Positions 49,794-61,458 of a stretch of DNA of 64,000 bases are shown here, piece after piece. Origin of the DNA: Ascidia mentula (lineage: Eukaryota > Chordata > Ascidiacea > Phlebobranchia > Ascidiidae). The stretch is from contig OX387204.1 of assembly GCA_947561715.1 (NCBI GenBank), forward strand, positions 15,319,001 to 15,383,000, in the 5' to 3' direction. Each line of letters opens with the position of its first letter. Within the stretch, counting starts at the first letter, position 1. The notes below the pieces were generated by a model. It did not search any database. It was not told the origin of the DNA and was given only the letters and a program-made list of their open reading frames with translations. A program made the translations under genes and the position numbers.

Positions 49794-51510
49794 TACCGGC
49801 TTCACGGATGACTTGTCAGCAGGGAGTGTGGAACGTTGTGATGCTGTTTTTCCCGGTCTCGACAGTGTGTGTGAAATGCACAAGGCCGCGGTTTCAACGA
49901 CTTCTTGTCACCCACACACCAGCTTGAAACGTCATTCATATAAAGCTGGCTGTGTTGGCTTAACCTGGTTTTAGGTATAAAAACACTTCTTTCGAAAAAC
50001 GATGGTGTTATCGCTATGTTCAATGCGTTTAAATAATACATTAGCTCATATTTTGCAAGTACGTCTTGCGCGGGGCTACAAATCAATATTTTTTGTATGC
50101 TGGTTATTTTGACCTCGCATGTTTTGGATACTGCATGCTACCCAAAAGAAAACCAGCAAAAAATGTAGGGATTTTATTTCCATTCAGGCGTGTCGCAGAC
50201 AGCCAAACGGGTGTCGGCTAAATTTTGTATGAGTACAAGCGAGTAAAAGTGAATGATACGAAGCATGATGGGTAAAACGTATATGGCAAATTACTTAATG
50301 ACAAATTACTTAAAAAACATTAGGCTGCAAACTAGTCGTTTGGAAAAACTCACACTTACAAATCGATAACTTAAGGATTTAAAAGGGGATGCCCCCCACC
50401 CCTCGTTATAAATCAATGTACTGAAAAAGGCGATAATGCCAAATACTAGTTAAGTCCTTGCTATTTAGCTGTCACGCGACAAGCGTTTGTTTAACTACTT
50501 AAGAAGCTGTAACTTCCTAATAGGTTTTACAGGCTTGGGCTACGTAACCGCTTTTACAATTACTACTGCTGGTAATCAACAAATGTTTGCAAAATTGAAC
50601 TTTACATCCATTGGACCAAATATGAGCAACTCCTGCTTCGGGCGGATCAGGCTCTTTCGGCCCTTCTGGCGACATTGCAATTGTATGACTTCCAGGGAAA
50701 AAACAATTGTGCAAATATTCGGTTCATATTAATGACGCATCTGCACATTTTTCGAAAGTTTCAATGATTTTATGACAATTGTAACGGCGCTTGTTTAGTT
50801 TCGTGAGTGTTAAAGGGTCGAAACGAGCACTGCACATAACTTGAAATATTGCTGTGTTGCAGCTAGCTTCCGGTTTCAGTTTAGTGCAATAAGCGTGCGA
50901 CTAACTCTTTTTACGCTCTTAATTTTCACGTAATAACTAAGTTATAATCATAAAATACTAAAACAGTTTTTTTAATATTGTATGTTATGATGCACATCTT
51001 CTTAGTTCTTCTTAAAAAACTATTATGATGTCACCAAAGCTTAATTTACCTGCTAGATGGCGCTAAATTTTCAAAACGGCAAACATTTAAAATTATCTTT
51101 ATATTAAAAATGCTCGACAGTTCTCGTTAAATTTCTTGCAAAAAATACAAACAGCATGGTTTTGGAAAACAGTTTTATCACACAGACAATTTCATGTATC
51201 GCGGGTTTTTTGAAACGAGAATTCGTTGAGCGGATGAATATTTTAAAACGGATTTATATAAACGGTTTAAAAATGCACTTTATTGCCGGGTAAAACATCA
51301 ATGATATTTGTTAGCATTTGTCACAGCTTTCGAAACACAATTATTATCATATTTATAGAACAACTTCCGCCATTTACGTTGCAAACAGCGGAGTGATACT
51401 AATTTTTGTCACCGGCCTGAAATCAAATAGTTGAGTGCAAAATTTGTCGAGGGAAGTGTACGTGAGGTTGTGATGTATGTGAATTTAAAAAAAAAGTTAG
51501 TGTAACCTGT

Positions 51511-51520
51511 TTTCTTGCAG
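51511..51520 (+). promoter_or_regulatory. 3' splice acceptor in the 5' UTR of the plus-strand 14-3-3 gene
   Basis: CCTGTTTTCTTGCAG is a strong pyrimidine tract plus AG, 51 bases before the ATG. Either a 5' UTR intron or, as is common in ascidians, a spliced-leader trans-splicing acceptor. No matching donor exon was identified. Confidence 0.55.
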
Positions 51521-51571
51521 CATTTTTACCAAGGCGTTCATATTCATAACTGTAGTGCACTTTCAACTGAA

Positions 51572-53804
51572 ATGGCGTCTCAAATCTTGGTTGACCAAGC
51601 AAAACTAGCCGAACAGGCTGAAAGATATCAAGACATGGCGGAGTTCATGAAAAGTGTTGTTAGGAAAACTAAAGAGTGTGATAAATTACTTTCAACCGAG
51701 GTCAGTACTAATTTCCACTCATTCATGCCTACAAAAAGCGCACATTTCCATGTCTGGTGTTACAATAACATACATCTTTCACCCTTATTCACCGGCGGCG
51801 TGTGCGCCGTTCACGCAGTCTCAGATACGTACATTTTTATCCCCATTATATCTAAGCAATCCTTCAATATATTTAATTTAAAACAAATGGTCTGTGTTAT
51901 GAAGGGTATACAGAAGCGTACCAGAGAACAAAAAGTTTTAAAATTAATTTGCGTGATTTGTAGAAGGGAAAGAAAGGTCCCCACCCAACACTTTGCTTCT
52001 GGCTTGAGTACCCGTCAAAAAAAGTCTCTCACTGTTACAGCAATAGCGTTAATTTTCGAAAGTAAATGAATTGTTGTATTATGTCTGGTGTTTAAGCATA
52101 TAATTTGTGGCTTTAGCAGTTATACAACACATACTTTTTTACCATGTTACCTTTCGACTACCTTATACAACAGTACAGTTTAAAATAAACGTTTGCTGTT
52201 GTTTTGAAGCAATGTCAGAAATATGTATATTATTATATTTGTTATGTTGTATTCCTTTTAACAGAATATAGTTGTTGTATTTGCCAAGGTTTTAATGGTC
52301 TCGACATTTTTCAGGAACGCAATCTTCTTTCAGTTGCCTATAAAAATGTTGTTGGAGCGAAAAGGTCTTCGTGGCGGGTAATTTCATCAATTGAACAAAA
52401 ACCTGATAATGATGAAAAAAAAGTTGCCATGTCAAAAGCATACCGTGAAAAGGTAATAAACCCTTATATATTGTGTATTATAAATAGATGAATTATTTGT
52501 AATAATTTGTACATATGTATATTCCCTCTTTTTATGTATACACACATATATGCTTCTTTTGAGCCGTGGATGTAGAAAATCACATAATTAAAAGGAGTAA
52601 TAAGGAAAGATTGGACACTTTTTTGTTTTATATGACAGATTGAAAATGAATTGCATGGTGTTTGCAACGAAGTTCTGGATTTGCTTGGAGAATTTTTAAT
52701 ACCAGATAAGGATAATTTGAAAACTGGTGACCTTGAAGGAAATGTGTTCTATCTCAAAATGAAAGGAGATTATCACAGATATATTGCTGAAGTTGCTTGT
52801 GGGGATGTGAAAACTGGTAATAATAACTTGATTGCATGGCACAGTTTTTCCCATGTAAAAATGTGGTTAAAATGCAATGCAAGTATAAATTATAACTGAA
52901 CTGAAATAATTTTGTTAAAACTTTCATTCAATGCCGAGATCTTCTACAAACTGCCATGATATTTGTAACACATCTCTTTTGTACATGTCTACAGGGGCAG
53001 TAGATAAATCGGCAGAAGCATACAATCTTGCCTATGACCTTTGCCAGGTTAACATGCCTCCAACTCACCCGATTCGTTTAGGCCTTGCTCTCAACTTTTC
53101 TGTTTTCTATTATGAGATCAGTAACAGTGCCGAAGAAGCTTGCAAATTGGCTAAGGATGTAAGTTTTTTTTTGTGTTAGAGATTCTTTCTGCATTTTTCC
53201 ATGACTTTTTGCTTTGTCAGGCTTTCGACAGTGCCATAGCACAATTGGATCAACTTTCAGAGGAGTCTTATAAGGATAGCACACTCATCATGCAACTTTT
53301 GAGGGATAACCTTACAGTAAGCAGTGCAGGCCTTTATTATATATCCCCTTTTATTATTTAAATGTGAATATAAATATGTATTTATGAATATTTTTAAATT
53401 TGAGATTGGGGCTTATGTGATCTCTTTTGTACGTATCGAGGTATTTTTTTACAGTAAAATTTAGATATTTATTGCAAAAGTTAGTTGTAATGAAATGAAT
53501 AGCTTTCTTTGTGAAATGATACAGCTAAATGAAGCGTTTTGTAAGACCCATAAAATTTGGCATGCACTCCCATGGTTGGTGAGCCCTGGTTGAGATTGCC
53601 TAATTTAACCTATTCCCAATATTGCAAGTTTACTTTGTTAATTAAGATTCTGATGCATTTATTCACCTTCAACATTTGTGTTTTTTTGTGTGTTGCAAAA
53701 AAACGGAATACTACGTCTAAAGTAAAATAGAAAACTGCTTTTCATTGCATTCATTGTTTTAGTTGTGGACATCGACAGAGGGGGAACACCAGATAGATGA
53801 TTAA
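51572..53804 (+). CDS. 14-3-3 protein, conventional length
   Basis: Six coding exons: 51572-51700, 52315-52452, 52639-52816, 52995-53158, 53221-53316, 53763-53804; 747 bases, 248 residues, all phases consistent. The N-terminus [20 protein letters not shown] is canonical. Hallmarks: [73 protein letters not shown] and LTLW. The tail is short ([11 protein letters not shown]). As a cytosolic adaptor it should dimerise, possibly also with the product of the 42129 gene. The linker [14 protein letters not shown] before the second exon is slightly longer than in vertebrate paralogues and basic. KGDYHRY resembles the epsilon form, but the full assignment to an isotype is not safe. Introns before exons 2, 4, 5 and 6 match the paralogue; the one before exon 3 does not. 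Confidence 0.96.
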
Positions 53805-54883
53805 TAATTGTAAGCAGGAACAGCCTTCCACATGCAATGCCCAACGTCATCCCTTGTATTTTAAAAAGACCAAACTGTATCATCAGAAAAACCAGTCAAC
53901 AACCAGAGTACCAACATACTTAACTTGATGACTGCGAAGTAAGTTTGGATTTTAAACCGACTGTTCTCACAAGTTCTATCCTATGTTTCACCTGCTCCTT
54001 TTTAGTAATTGGCTCTGCGGACACTGTCTCAATTGTCTTCTGCTTTTTGCGACACATTTTATTCAGAATTTCTGGCCCCCAGTGTAAAGAACTACTACTT
54101 TCAATTTATGTAGCGCAATAATGCTTTTGGAGCAGCAGAAAAAAAATGATATTAATTGCCCAATGTGACACATGGCTACTGCTGGATTAGTGAAGTTTTC
54201 TTTTCATACCCACCTGTGAAGAATTACTTTGCATGTACTGGTGTCAGTAACTTGGTATTACTCCATTTATCTATCCCAGTGTTTCACAATTTGCATAGTG
54301 TGTGTCAAATCCGCAGCAAAAGTTTTGTGCGACTTCCACAATATGCTTTGCACCGTTGTAATGTGACCTGTTGTCAAAAATCAGATCTATAAGCACCACC
54401 TTCCACCACAAGGTAACTCTGTAATTTTGTGCTGTTATTTTGTGTCCTGTGTCAATAGTGGCTAAAATAATAAAATGCTCTGTTCTATAACGCGAGTCTT
54501 GAGAGGACCCGAAAGAAAGTTCTGCGAAGCCAGTGCAAACGCAACCCATATTTGCAATGGAGGTGTGGTTCACATTGGCCCACGTGGTGGTTGCTGGGCC
54601 CAATGCCTTGCTGTACAAAAAAAGACGTCAATTCTTGTAAAACCCGTATTTCGCGAAGACTATCCGTTTTAAATGAGAATTTTTTGTATTCAGTATCAAA
54701 ACTGAATAAATCATAGAAGTCGCTATTATAGATCAAGACGAAGTTCGTGCCTGTAATTTGCTTTAACTGGCAGCATCGGCCAAGGTGTCCAAAGTCCAAC
54801 TATTATGCCAAATAGGAAACTGTCGTTTCTGCACCATACTGTTATGTCCGACAAACTGTTTGTCTGCGTTCATATCAAAGCAT
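53805..54883. other. Intergenic between 14-3-3 and SDR genes, nothing recognised
   Basis: Contains the 3' flank of the 14-3-3 gene. Minor open frames around 54271-54618 have no domain. A 'cagtgtttcacaattt' near 54277 recalls a hAT terminus, but no partner end or target duplication was found. Confidence 0.5.
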
Positions 54884-55319
54884 TAGTGATGTTCCCAGTT
54901 CCAAATTATCCGGATAGTTATCAATCAAATCCGGACGGATAATTTGGATCCGGCAGTTTGTTAACACCGATTCGTGTATTTTATTGGTATGGCAAAAATG
55001 TTCGATTGCCAAACAGAATGCTATGTCAAGGTTATAGCTTATCATGAGTAGAACAAATCAACGTGGGCATTTATTAATATGGTATAACATGTCACGAAAA
55101 AACTTATTAACAAACAACAGAAAAATCGGAAGTCGGCAAATATCACAGACTGGGTCCCAAAAACGAGTAATTTGCGAAATGTTTGTCCGTTTTTAGGACA
55201 AAAATGCTTTCCCAACTATCCGGTAAAATTAAGTGTATTATCCGGTCGGGTCCGGGTATTGAAAATTGGTCAATATCCGGTCGGGTCCGGGTACCCGGAT
55301 CCGGTACAAGACATCACTA
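54884..55319. mobile_element. Non-autonomous hAT-type element, second copy of the family nested at 6323
   Basis: Starts TAGTGATGTTCCCAG and ends ACATCACTA, with a perfect 8-bp target duplication CAAAGCAT at 54876-54883 and 55320-55327. It is the reverse complement of the 6323-6760 element along its length (436 versus 438 bp), with small differences. The clean ends, conserved length and intact duplications point to fairly recent movement. Confidence 0.92.
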
Positions 55320-55434
55320 CAAAGCATTCACTGGCCGCCAGTCTTCAAACCACATTGTTTTCAGCAGTGTAAATAAAATTGAGCGGACGGCAAGCTTGAG
55401 TTTACCGTCAGTTACACAAAACTTTAAAAGTTTA

Positions 55435-58400
55435 TTATTTTGATGACGCCGGCGTCTTGTTGCCGATAAGCTCACAGCTAAGATTCCACAGACTTTTTGC
55501 GTCTTTATCTGAACTGCCGGACCGACTGGGTTGTGTCAGTTTGCATCCGCTAAAAGCAAAGTTTCAGGAATATTTAGTACATTGTGAAAATATGTTTATG
55601 TCAAAAACGTTGCAGAACGCATCTAACCTGTAATATCCTCCGCTGGTAGGTTCAATGTTTGGTGCTATAGCGCAAAATACGGGTGCCCTTGCTCCCTTTT
55701 CAGCACTTATCCATATCAACTTATCCATGAGTGGAAGAAATGAGAGCCAGATTCTACATTTCCACTGTAGGTTGCCTCCAGGTGATAAGATGTGACGTAT
55801 TATGTTGGTTTTGACGTAACCCGGATGTACAGCGAACACCGAAACTTTCGTGTCTGTGAGAGGAGGTGAAAAGGTATTTAAAATCAGTAGGTTATTTAAT
55901 TTTCTCTTAAACAAGGCAACAAATTTCGGTGTCGCAGATTCTACTCTTCTGTTTATGTTCAAAAACCACACAAAGCCTTTTTTATGAATTGCATATTGTG
56001 CCATAGTTATATAGGCCTAGCTAGTTGTGTGTGTACAAGCTTACCTCGAAAAAAATTTGCTTTTTGTCGTATTTTTGTAAAAACAAAATTTAAACGTATA
56101 ATGTTGGCGTCACAGTGGACATCATACCCTTTTGGGTCTAAATTAAAAGACAGAAAAATTAAGGTGGTGTAACTTGAATTAAACTTACCTCGCAAAAGTT
56201 TTGCCATCTGTCTCACGAATAAAACATTCATGAGCTTGCTCTGATAGTAAGCTTCAGCTTGGCTGTAGTCGCGTTGCAAGTTTACGTCGTGCCACCGAAT
56301 CGAACCTTTTTCGTGGAGAATCGACGATACAGTGACGACACGGCTTGGTGCACTGCTCTTTGGATAAATCGATTGAAAAGTTTCGTTGCGAGATTATTTA
56401 AACCGATGGTTCCTAACCCTTCTTGAATAAAAAAAAATCATTTTCCGCTACCCGATAAATCTTTTTTATGCACGTCACTAAAAAAATGCGGAATTCTTTT
56501 TACATATGCAAATGTGACTCTTTACGAAAAAAGTTTGGTGACCCCTGCATGTAATGTTGGGACCGAAAAAAAACACAAAATATACGTAAATGTTAATGCG
56601 AAGGTTTTACTTAGTTCGTAACAAGAGCACGAGGTGAATTTTGCGTTGGGTCCCTCAATGATCTTATAAAAGTGTCCGTGACCATGACCTTAGGTCGAGT
56701 AAAGTATAATATCGACCTTCTATTGATTTCTACCATTAAGAAGCTATTTACTTTCAAAACATCCAGCAGTAGGTCGGTCAGCAGGAAAGGGCCAAGGTGG
56801 TTTACTTGGAGGTGGGTCTCAAATCCGTCTTCGGTTTCCGCCTGTTCGCACATCATTATCCCTGTTCAGAACATGAATGTTGGGAAGGAAAAGTGTATAT
56901 GAACACAACTCACGTGTTTTCTCATAATTCTGAGTATAAATCGCGTCAGTCAAACTGATGATGACATATGTTTTTGTCGAAACGTCTTATTTTCACATGA
57001 CAGTGTTAATAACAATATGGGCCAGTCTCTTTATACTCAAAAGTGTATGTTTTGCGAGATTCTCGTGAGGTTGTGGGTACTGTTCATTGCGTGATGCAGT
57101 GGTTCTCCACTGGGGCCCAAACTTTTCAAAAATACCAACACTTTTACTGACACGATAAAGTTTATGTTTTTTGGAACGTATATCCCATGAGAGTGGTCAT
57201 GATGCTTAAACGAAACAAAACCAGTGGCAATTGCGTATATGAAATTCAAAATCGCAATGTAATCAAACAGAATTACCCCCTAAAAGATAGGCCTTTTTAT
57301 TTATTGTAGATAATATCTTGTTCGTCATTTATGTTCAATTTTGTTCCTTTTTTAGATGTTGGTTTTGACATTGGGGTCCACGGATTGATACCAGTTGAGA
57401 AAAAAATGTCATTCTTATATATTACAGATTGCCCGATAGCATTCACGTAGTTAAGATAATCGCAGTTAACTTATATTATCTTGGCTTTTTAATTCAGTTG
57501 ACTTTAAATCGAGCCCGCAATGACCTTTATCTGTTAGTGCACAACTGATGTCAGACCAGCACATCAACAGGAGAAACAACACAACGTGTGTACAGATCAT
57601 TGTACGATGGCGCGCACTAAATACAAAATTAACACATATTTTTACCTGCGTTGTTCACCAACACGTCCAGTCTTTCTTCGGTTTCCTTGAATTCTTTCGC
57701 AAAACTTCGTACGCTTTTGAAAGATGACAAATTGAGAATCATCGTTCGGACGTTTCGTTCGTCGCAGACAGTTTGGGCGACTATCTGTGAATGAAAACCA
57801 ACCAATGCATTGTCGCAAAGTAAAAGAACTTTACCGAAAGACGAATTCAATTTGGAAATAGTTTGTCGCATGAGGTTGCTTAGGGTTAGGCAATTATTCA
57901 GCAACTAATTTTGTATGGTGCTATTGTTTAGAGCAGAGATGGACCTTGCACAGAGCCACAATAGAAGGGACACTTAAGCAATTCATTTTTCTGTAAAATC
58001 CAATTGCAGTTTAGTCGCTTTTTTACCCCAGCTAATGCCCAACCTGAAGGGATCAAATGCCTCCAGGGGTCAAAAATGCACCTGTCGAACAGCCAATTTG
58101 GACAGAATACATAGATGAGGGGTGGATCTTTCATAAAACCACAAACGACTGTGCCCTTACGATTCATTTTTCTGCAAATAAAGCCTGAAGTTTTACCTGT
58201 CTTTTCAGTTCAAATTTCTACAGCACCAAGTATCTACATGAAGCGCCCAAAATCCCACTAAAACTACCCACAACCGGCTCAAATTCGCCCTAGCAACAGC
58301 ACGTGCACGTGTGCTCACTAAACCAAAAAGTTGACCTCAATGCATCACATTATTGGTTTATGACGTCCTCCTTCTATTGTGACGGAGTAGAGAATACAAG

Positions 58401-58723
58401 GTGGGCATTTCCTTCCAGCGAAACTTTATAGAAATACCAATATGCGTCCTAAAATGGCATACAGCTATACATAAAACAAACGAAACGTCTACAAATGGCA
58501 ACTGTCGCAAAAGCTTAAATAGTAAAATCTTTCATACTTGTTCTTTGGCTTCCTCTGCCCTTTGAAGGTCTCTGCAAGCTAGTATCACCCTACATCCGCG
58601 TTTGGCAAAATCCAAGGCAGTCCAAAACCCGATTCCACTGTTGCTTCCGGTTACGATCGCCGTCTTTCCCTCCATGGTGATTTCAGCGAGTTCGTCTGAT
58701 GATGTTGCTGTCGTACAAACCAT
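55435..58723 (-). CDS. Retinol-dehydrogenase-like short-chain dehydrogenase/reductase, copy 1 (complete)
   Basis: NAD(P)-dependent SDR of the RDH11-14 type, expected to interconvert retinoids or other lipophilic alcohols and carbonyls. Exons: 58538-58723, 57646-57784, 56752-56861, 56189-56357, 55628-55853, 55435-55549; 945 bases, 314 residues. Visible motifs: coenzyme-binding TGSNSGIG (residues 26-33), LVNNAG, VVTVSS with the catalytic Ser region, YYQSK (YxxxK), and HPGYVKT. The first exon has no clear N-terminal hydrophobic anchor before the Rossmann fold; a [13 protein letters not shown] stretch in exon 5 could associate with membrane. In exon 3 it reads NHLGPFLLT where this subfamily, and copy 2, have NHLGHFLLT. 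The minus-strand poly(A) signal AATAAA (55431-55436) overlaps the stop codon. Confidence 0.94.
57925..58405 (-). repeat. Interspersed repeat R3, third copy, in SDR copy 1 intron 1
   Basis: The reverse complement matches 18455-18800 and 15808-16065: 'cccacctt.tattct', 'gtgctgtagaaatt', 'ggttt.atgaaagatcca', 'ccaaattggctgttcgacaggtgc'. It is the longest of the three copies. Its intron position is harmless to the coding frame. Confidence 0.65.
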
Positions 58724-58803
58724 ATTTCCCCAGGGCACGATTTGTAGAAGATAGTCCTTTTGTACACTATTTTTTTCACACAATAACTTTTGGCTCTATG
58801 ATA

Positions 58804-59664
58804 TTACCAGACAACATCATACTTTCGTTTAAAGACGTTTTTGTACTTAAATTCCAGAAAAATGTTATTTGGTTTTTGCAAAGCTTTACAACCTGATGGT
58901 AGACAATTTATAATGGTGCATTTTGCATCTCCGTTATCAAAACTCAATTTTCCATATTTTGTTTGGCAACTTTGCTGGCTTGTGCTACAGGAAAATTTTC
59001 GTAAAACAAAAAGTCGTTTCTGGCCTGTATAGGCGCTCTTCCGGATTGAAATCAGTTCGTTGACCACCACAGCCACTCTCTACATCATGTTCCACATATA
59101 TGTAACTAGTTATTGGATTTAGGAAATTTAGCAGATTTGACAGGACTGCTTCCTTGACTGTATCAGAATCTGACCCTCGATTTGACAGGAAAGTATTAAA
59201 AGTCAATTGTTTCAGCAGACATTAATCACTGGACTCTATCTTTGTTCGTATACTCCAACATTTTGCTACCAAATGTTTAGCTGATGATAAGTCTTGCTGC
59301 ACAAATCAATGACTCTCCCTCTATATAACTCACTATTACATCCTGACCTAATAGCAGTTTCAGCAAAGAACTGTAAGAGGAAATCCCCCACCGTTTTCTG
59401 ACTAAATCGATTCAGAAAATTTTTCGGTAGATTCCGTGCATCGCGAATGTTTGTGGCGAAAGCGACTTTTACCTCCACAATATTGAGTTGCTTGTCGAGC
59501 GCACGCGGTTCAGACAACAACAAATCAGTGTGATTAAAAATTCCAAATCTGCTGGCGACCTTCAAGCGAACTTGTACTCGTTTGCTTAACAAGGTCAAAT
59601 CTGAATCAAACCTATCATTGAACTTTTGGTAATTGGCATTGTGAATCGCAGTGATTTCGCACAC
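58804..59664 (-). other. Two adjacent unassigned open frames upstream of SDR copy 1
   Basis: Frame 59266-59664 (about 132 codons, starting at a GTG with an AG before it, CEITAIHNANYQKF...) and frame 58804-59076 (about 90 codons, with C-x2-I-x-C and PSGCKALQKPNN) are open and have ordinary protein-like composition. They could be exons of one unrecognised minus-strand gene, but I found no convincing splice pair joining them and no family. Confidence 0.25.
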
Positions 59665-61458
59665 TTTTAGACGGGTTTTTGAAAAACAATGTCTTTACGT
59701 GTGTATTAACCAGCGACCAAACACTCTATTCATATAAAGTGCTGCTATTTCCACAATCAAATTTATTACCCCCAACCCTTAAAACAAGGACATTAAAAAT
59801 AAATTCAGCCTGATGAGTCAGAGTGTGTCACACCCGACCTAAATTAAAAAACCCTTTTCATGTTATGCATTGGAAAGAAATCGCAACTTACATAATTTCA
59901 GCATTAAACGGCATACGGTCCAACACATTACGTCAATCAGCTATTTCGCAGACACTAATTTCCCGTTTAATTCTTTGTTTTCAGACAGCACATAGCATCG
60001 TTTAATTTCGGCTCACGTATCCCTGGCGTTCAGCCAGCTGTTGGTGCACGATTTGCGGTGCTATAAGTTTTGTTTGACCAACTTTGGTTTTAGAAAAATA
60101 CGTTGGATGCGACCGAACGGTGTCACACATGAAATGAATTTTGTGTGATTAAGTGGCACTTGGAATGTCGATTGAGATGCAAAAGGCTTAGAAAGTTATG
60201 TTATGTCTTACACAGACAATATAGGATACGTCTTAAGCAGAACACAGCCAACTTGAACCTTAACACATCACGCTATCGGGTTATCGTATCTGTTAAGGCA
60301 CAGTCACTGACAGATTTATGTCATTCACCTTCCTGTAAGGTCTAACTACATTTATCGTGAAGCATAATTGACAGACACAAGCACACACACCATCACACCA
60401 TTTCTGAACATTGTTTAGTGTCCTATTTCGGAAATATCAAAATTATGTGAATTTTAGTTCTTAGCAAATGCTGTTGTATATGATAAGATGTAACTCAATG
60501 TTATATTTAATATCTTTCGGCCGCTTTTCGCCTATTCTCCCTGACGTAGATTTGCGCACGTTTAATTGTGAGATTAATTTAAACACTCAAATCCAACACA
60601 TGCTGGGGACAATCCGGAGATGTGTCAAAACACCACTACGCTAGAACTGAAACCGTACTAAACATTCCACCGACAAAATACATCTTTGTGCAATTAAATA
60701 TTTACCAAACATGATTTTTCGAAACTGGCTAAGCCTATAGTACCTTTGCACTTTTGGAAGCAGATAAAAGCAGAAAAACTGGAATTATTAAACTGCCATT
60801 CTACCTGTTACTACACAACGGCGATTGTGAGGTCACAAGGGGCTTGCCGCCTTTTTCGTGACACCCGGCTCAGCCTCTCAAAAACAGAAATGAACTTTTG
60901 AACTCAACGCTGCTTGAAAGCGACAGGCTGACTCATTCGACATTTCAATTTAAGCCTTTTTTCTTTTTGGCAAGTGGGTTGTGCATTTTAGTGCAATCGT
61001 GAGGCATATTCGGGATGCTGATCAAAACATTCTTGTTTAGCAAGGTAAATAATACGTTGCTTACCATCATCGACGCATAAGCTGTCATTTCGACCAACTA
61101 GTATAAAATTGCGTTTTTATAACATGCACTTTCAATTCTTTTCTCATATGTTCGCGTCACACAAATTTTCACAAGTTTTGACATCAAAACGGTAATTTTC
61201 AACCATGTTGTATATACCACTATATAAGCTATCCAAGTTCCCTAAATCTTGTTCCGTCACGCAAGGGCAAGCCTGTATCACCTGTCTTGTTGTCTCAACT
61301 TGTGGTGAAGCATTTTATTGAAGAGGCCTGGTTTCAGTGCAAAAAGGTGAAGTATAAATAAAAAAAAATACCCGGTGCGCAAAAAAGGCATGACCACCGG
61401 TAAAACTGTAAAACACAAAATACTTTGTCGTGTGACCGAAGTTCAAAGCTGTTAAAAT
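59665..61458. other. Intergenic between SDR copies, nothing recognised
   Basis: 1.8 kb of AT-rich sequence. A TTTATT at about 61312-61317 is a candidate poly(A) signal for SDR copy 2 on the minus strand. No coding or shared repeat signal was noticed. Confidence 0.5.

Larger units (their letters stand above)
48967..51571. other. Divergent 5' interval between the two 14-3-3 genes
   Basis: 2.6 kb separating the two start codons, presumably holding both promoters and 5' UTRs. A 166-codon plus-strand frame at 49249-49749 has no recognisable domain. The right half is AT-rich and includes a 5' splice or trans-splice acceptor just before the plus-strand gene. Confidence 0.6.

Noticed and set aside
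54277-54680. A further hAT element starting at cagtgtttcacaattt
   Set aside because: No matching right terminus or 8-bp duplication could be found.
58804-59664. Integrin-alpha membrane-proximal fragment
   Set aside because: A loose resemblance in Cys spacing only; no FG-GAP, TM or GFFKR motif nearby, so no family is assigned.
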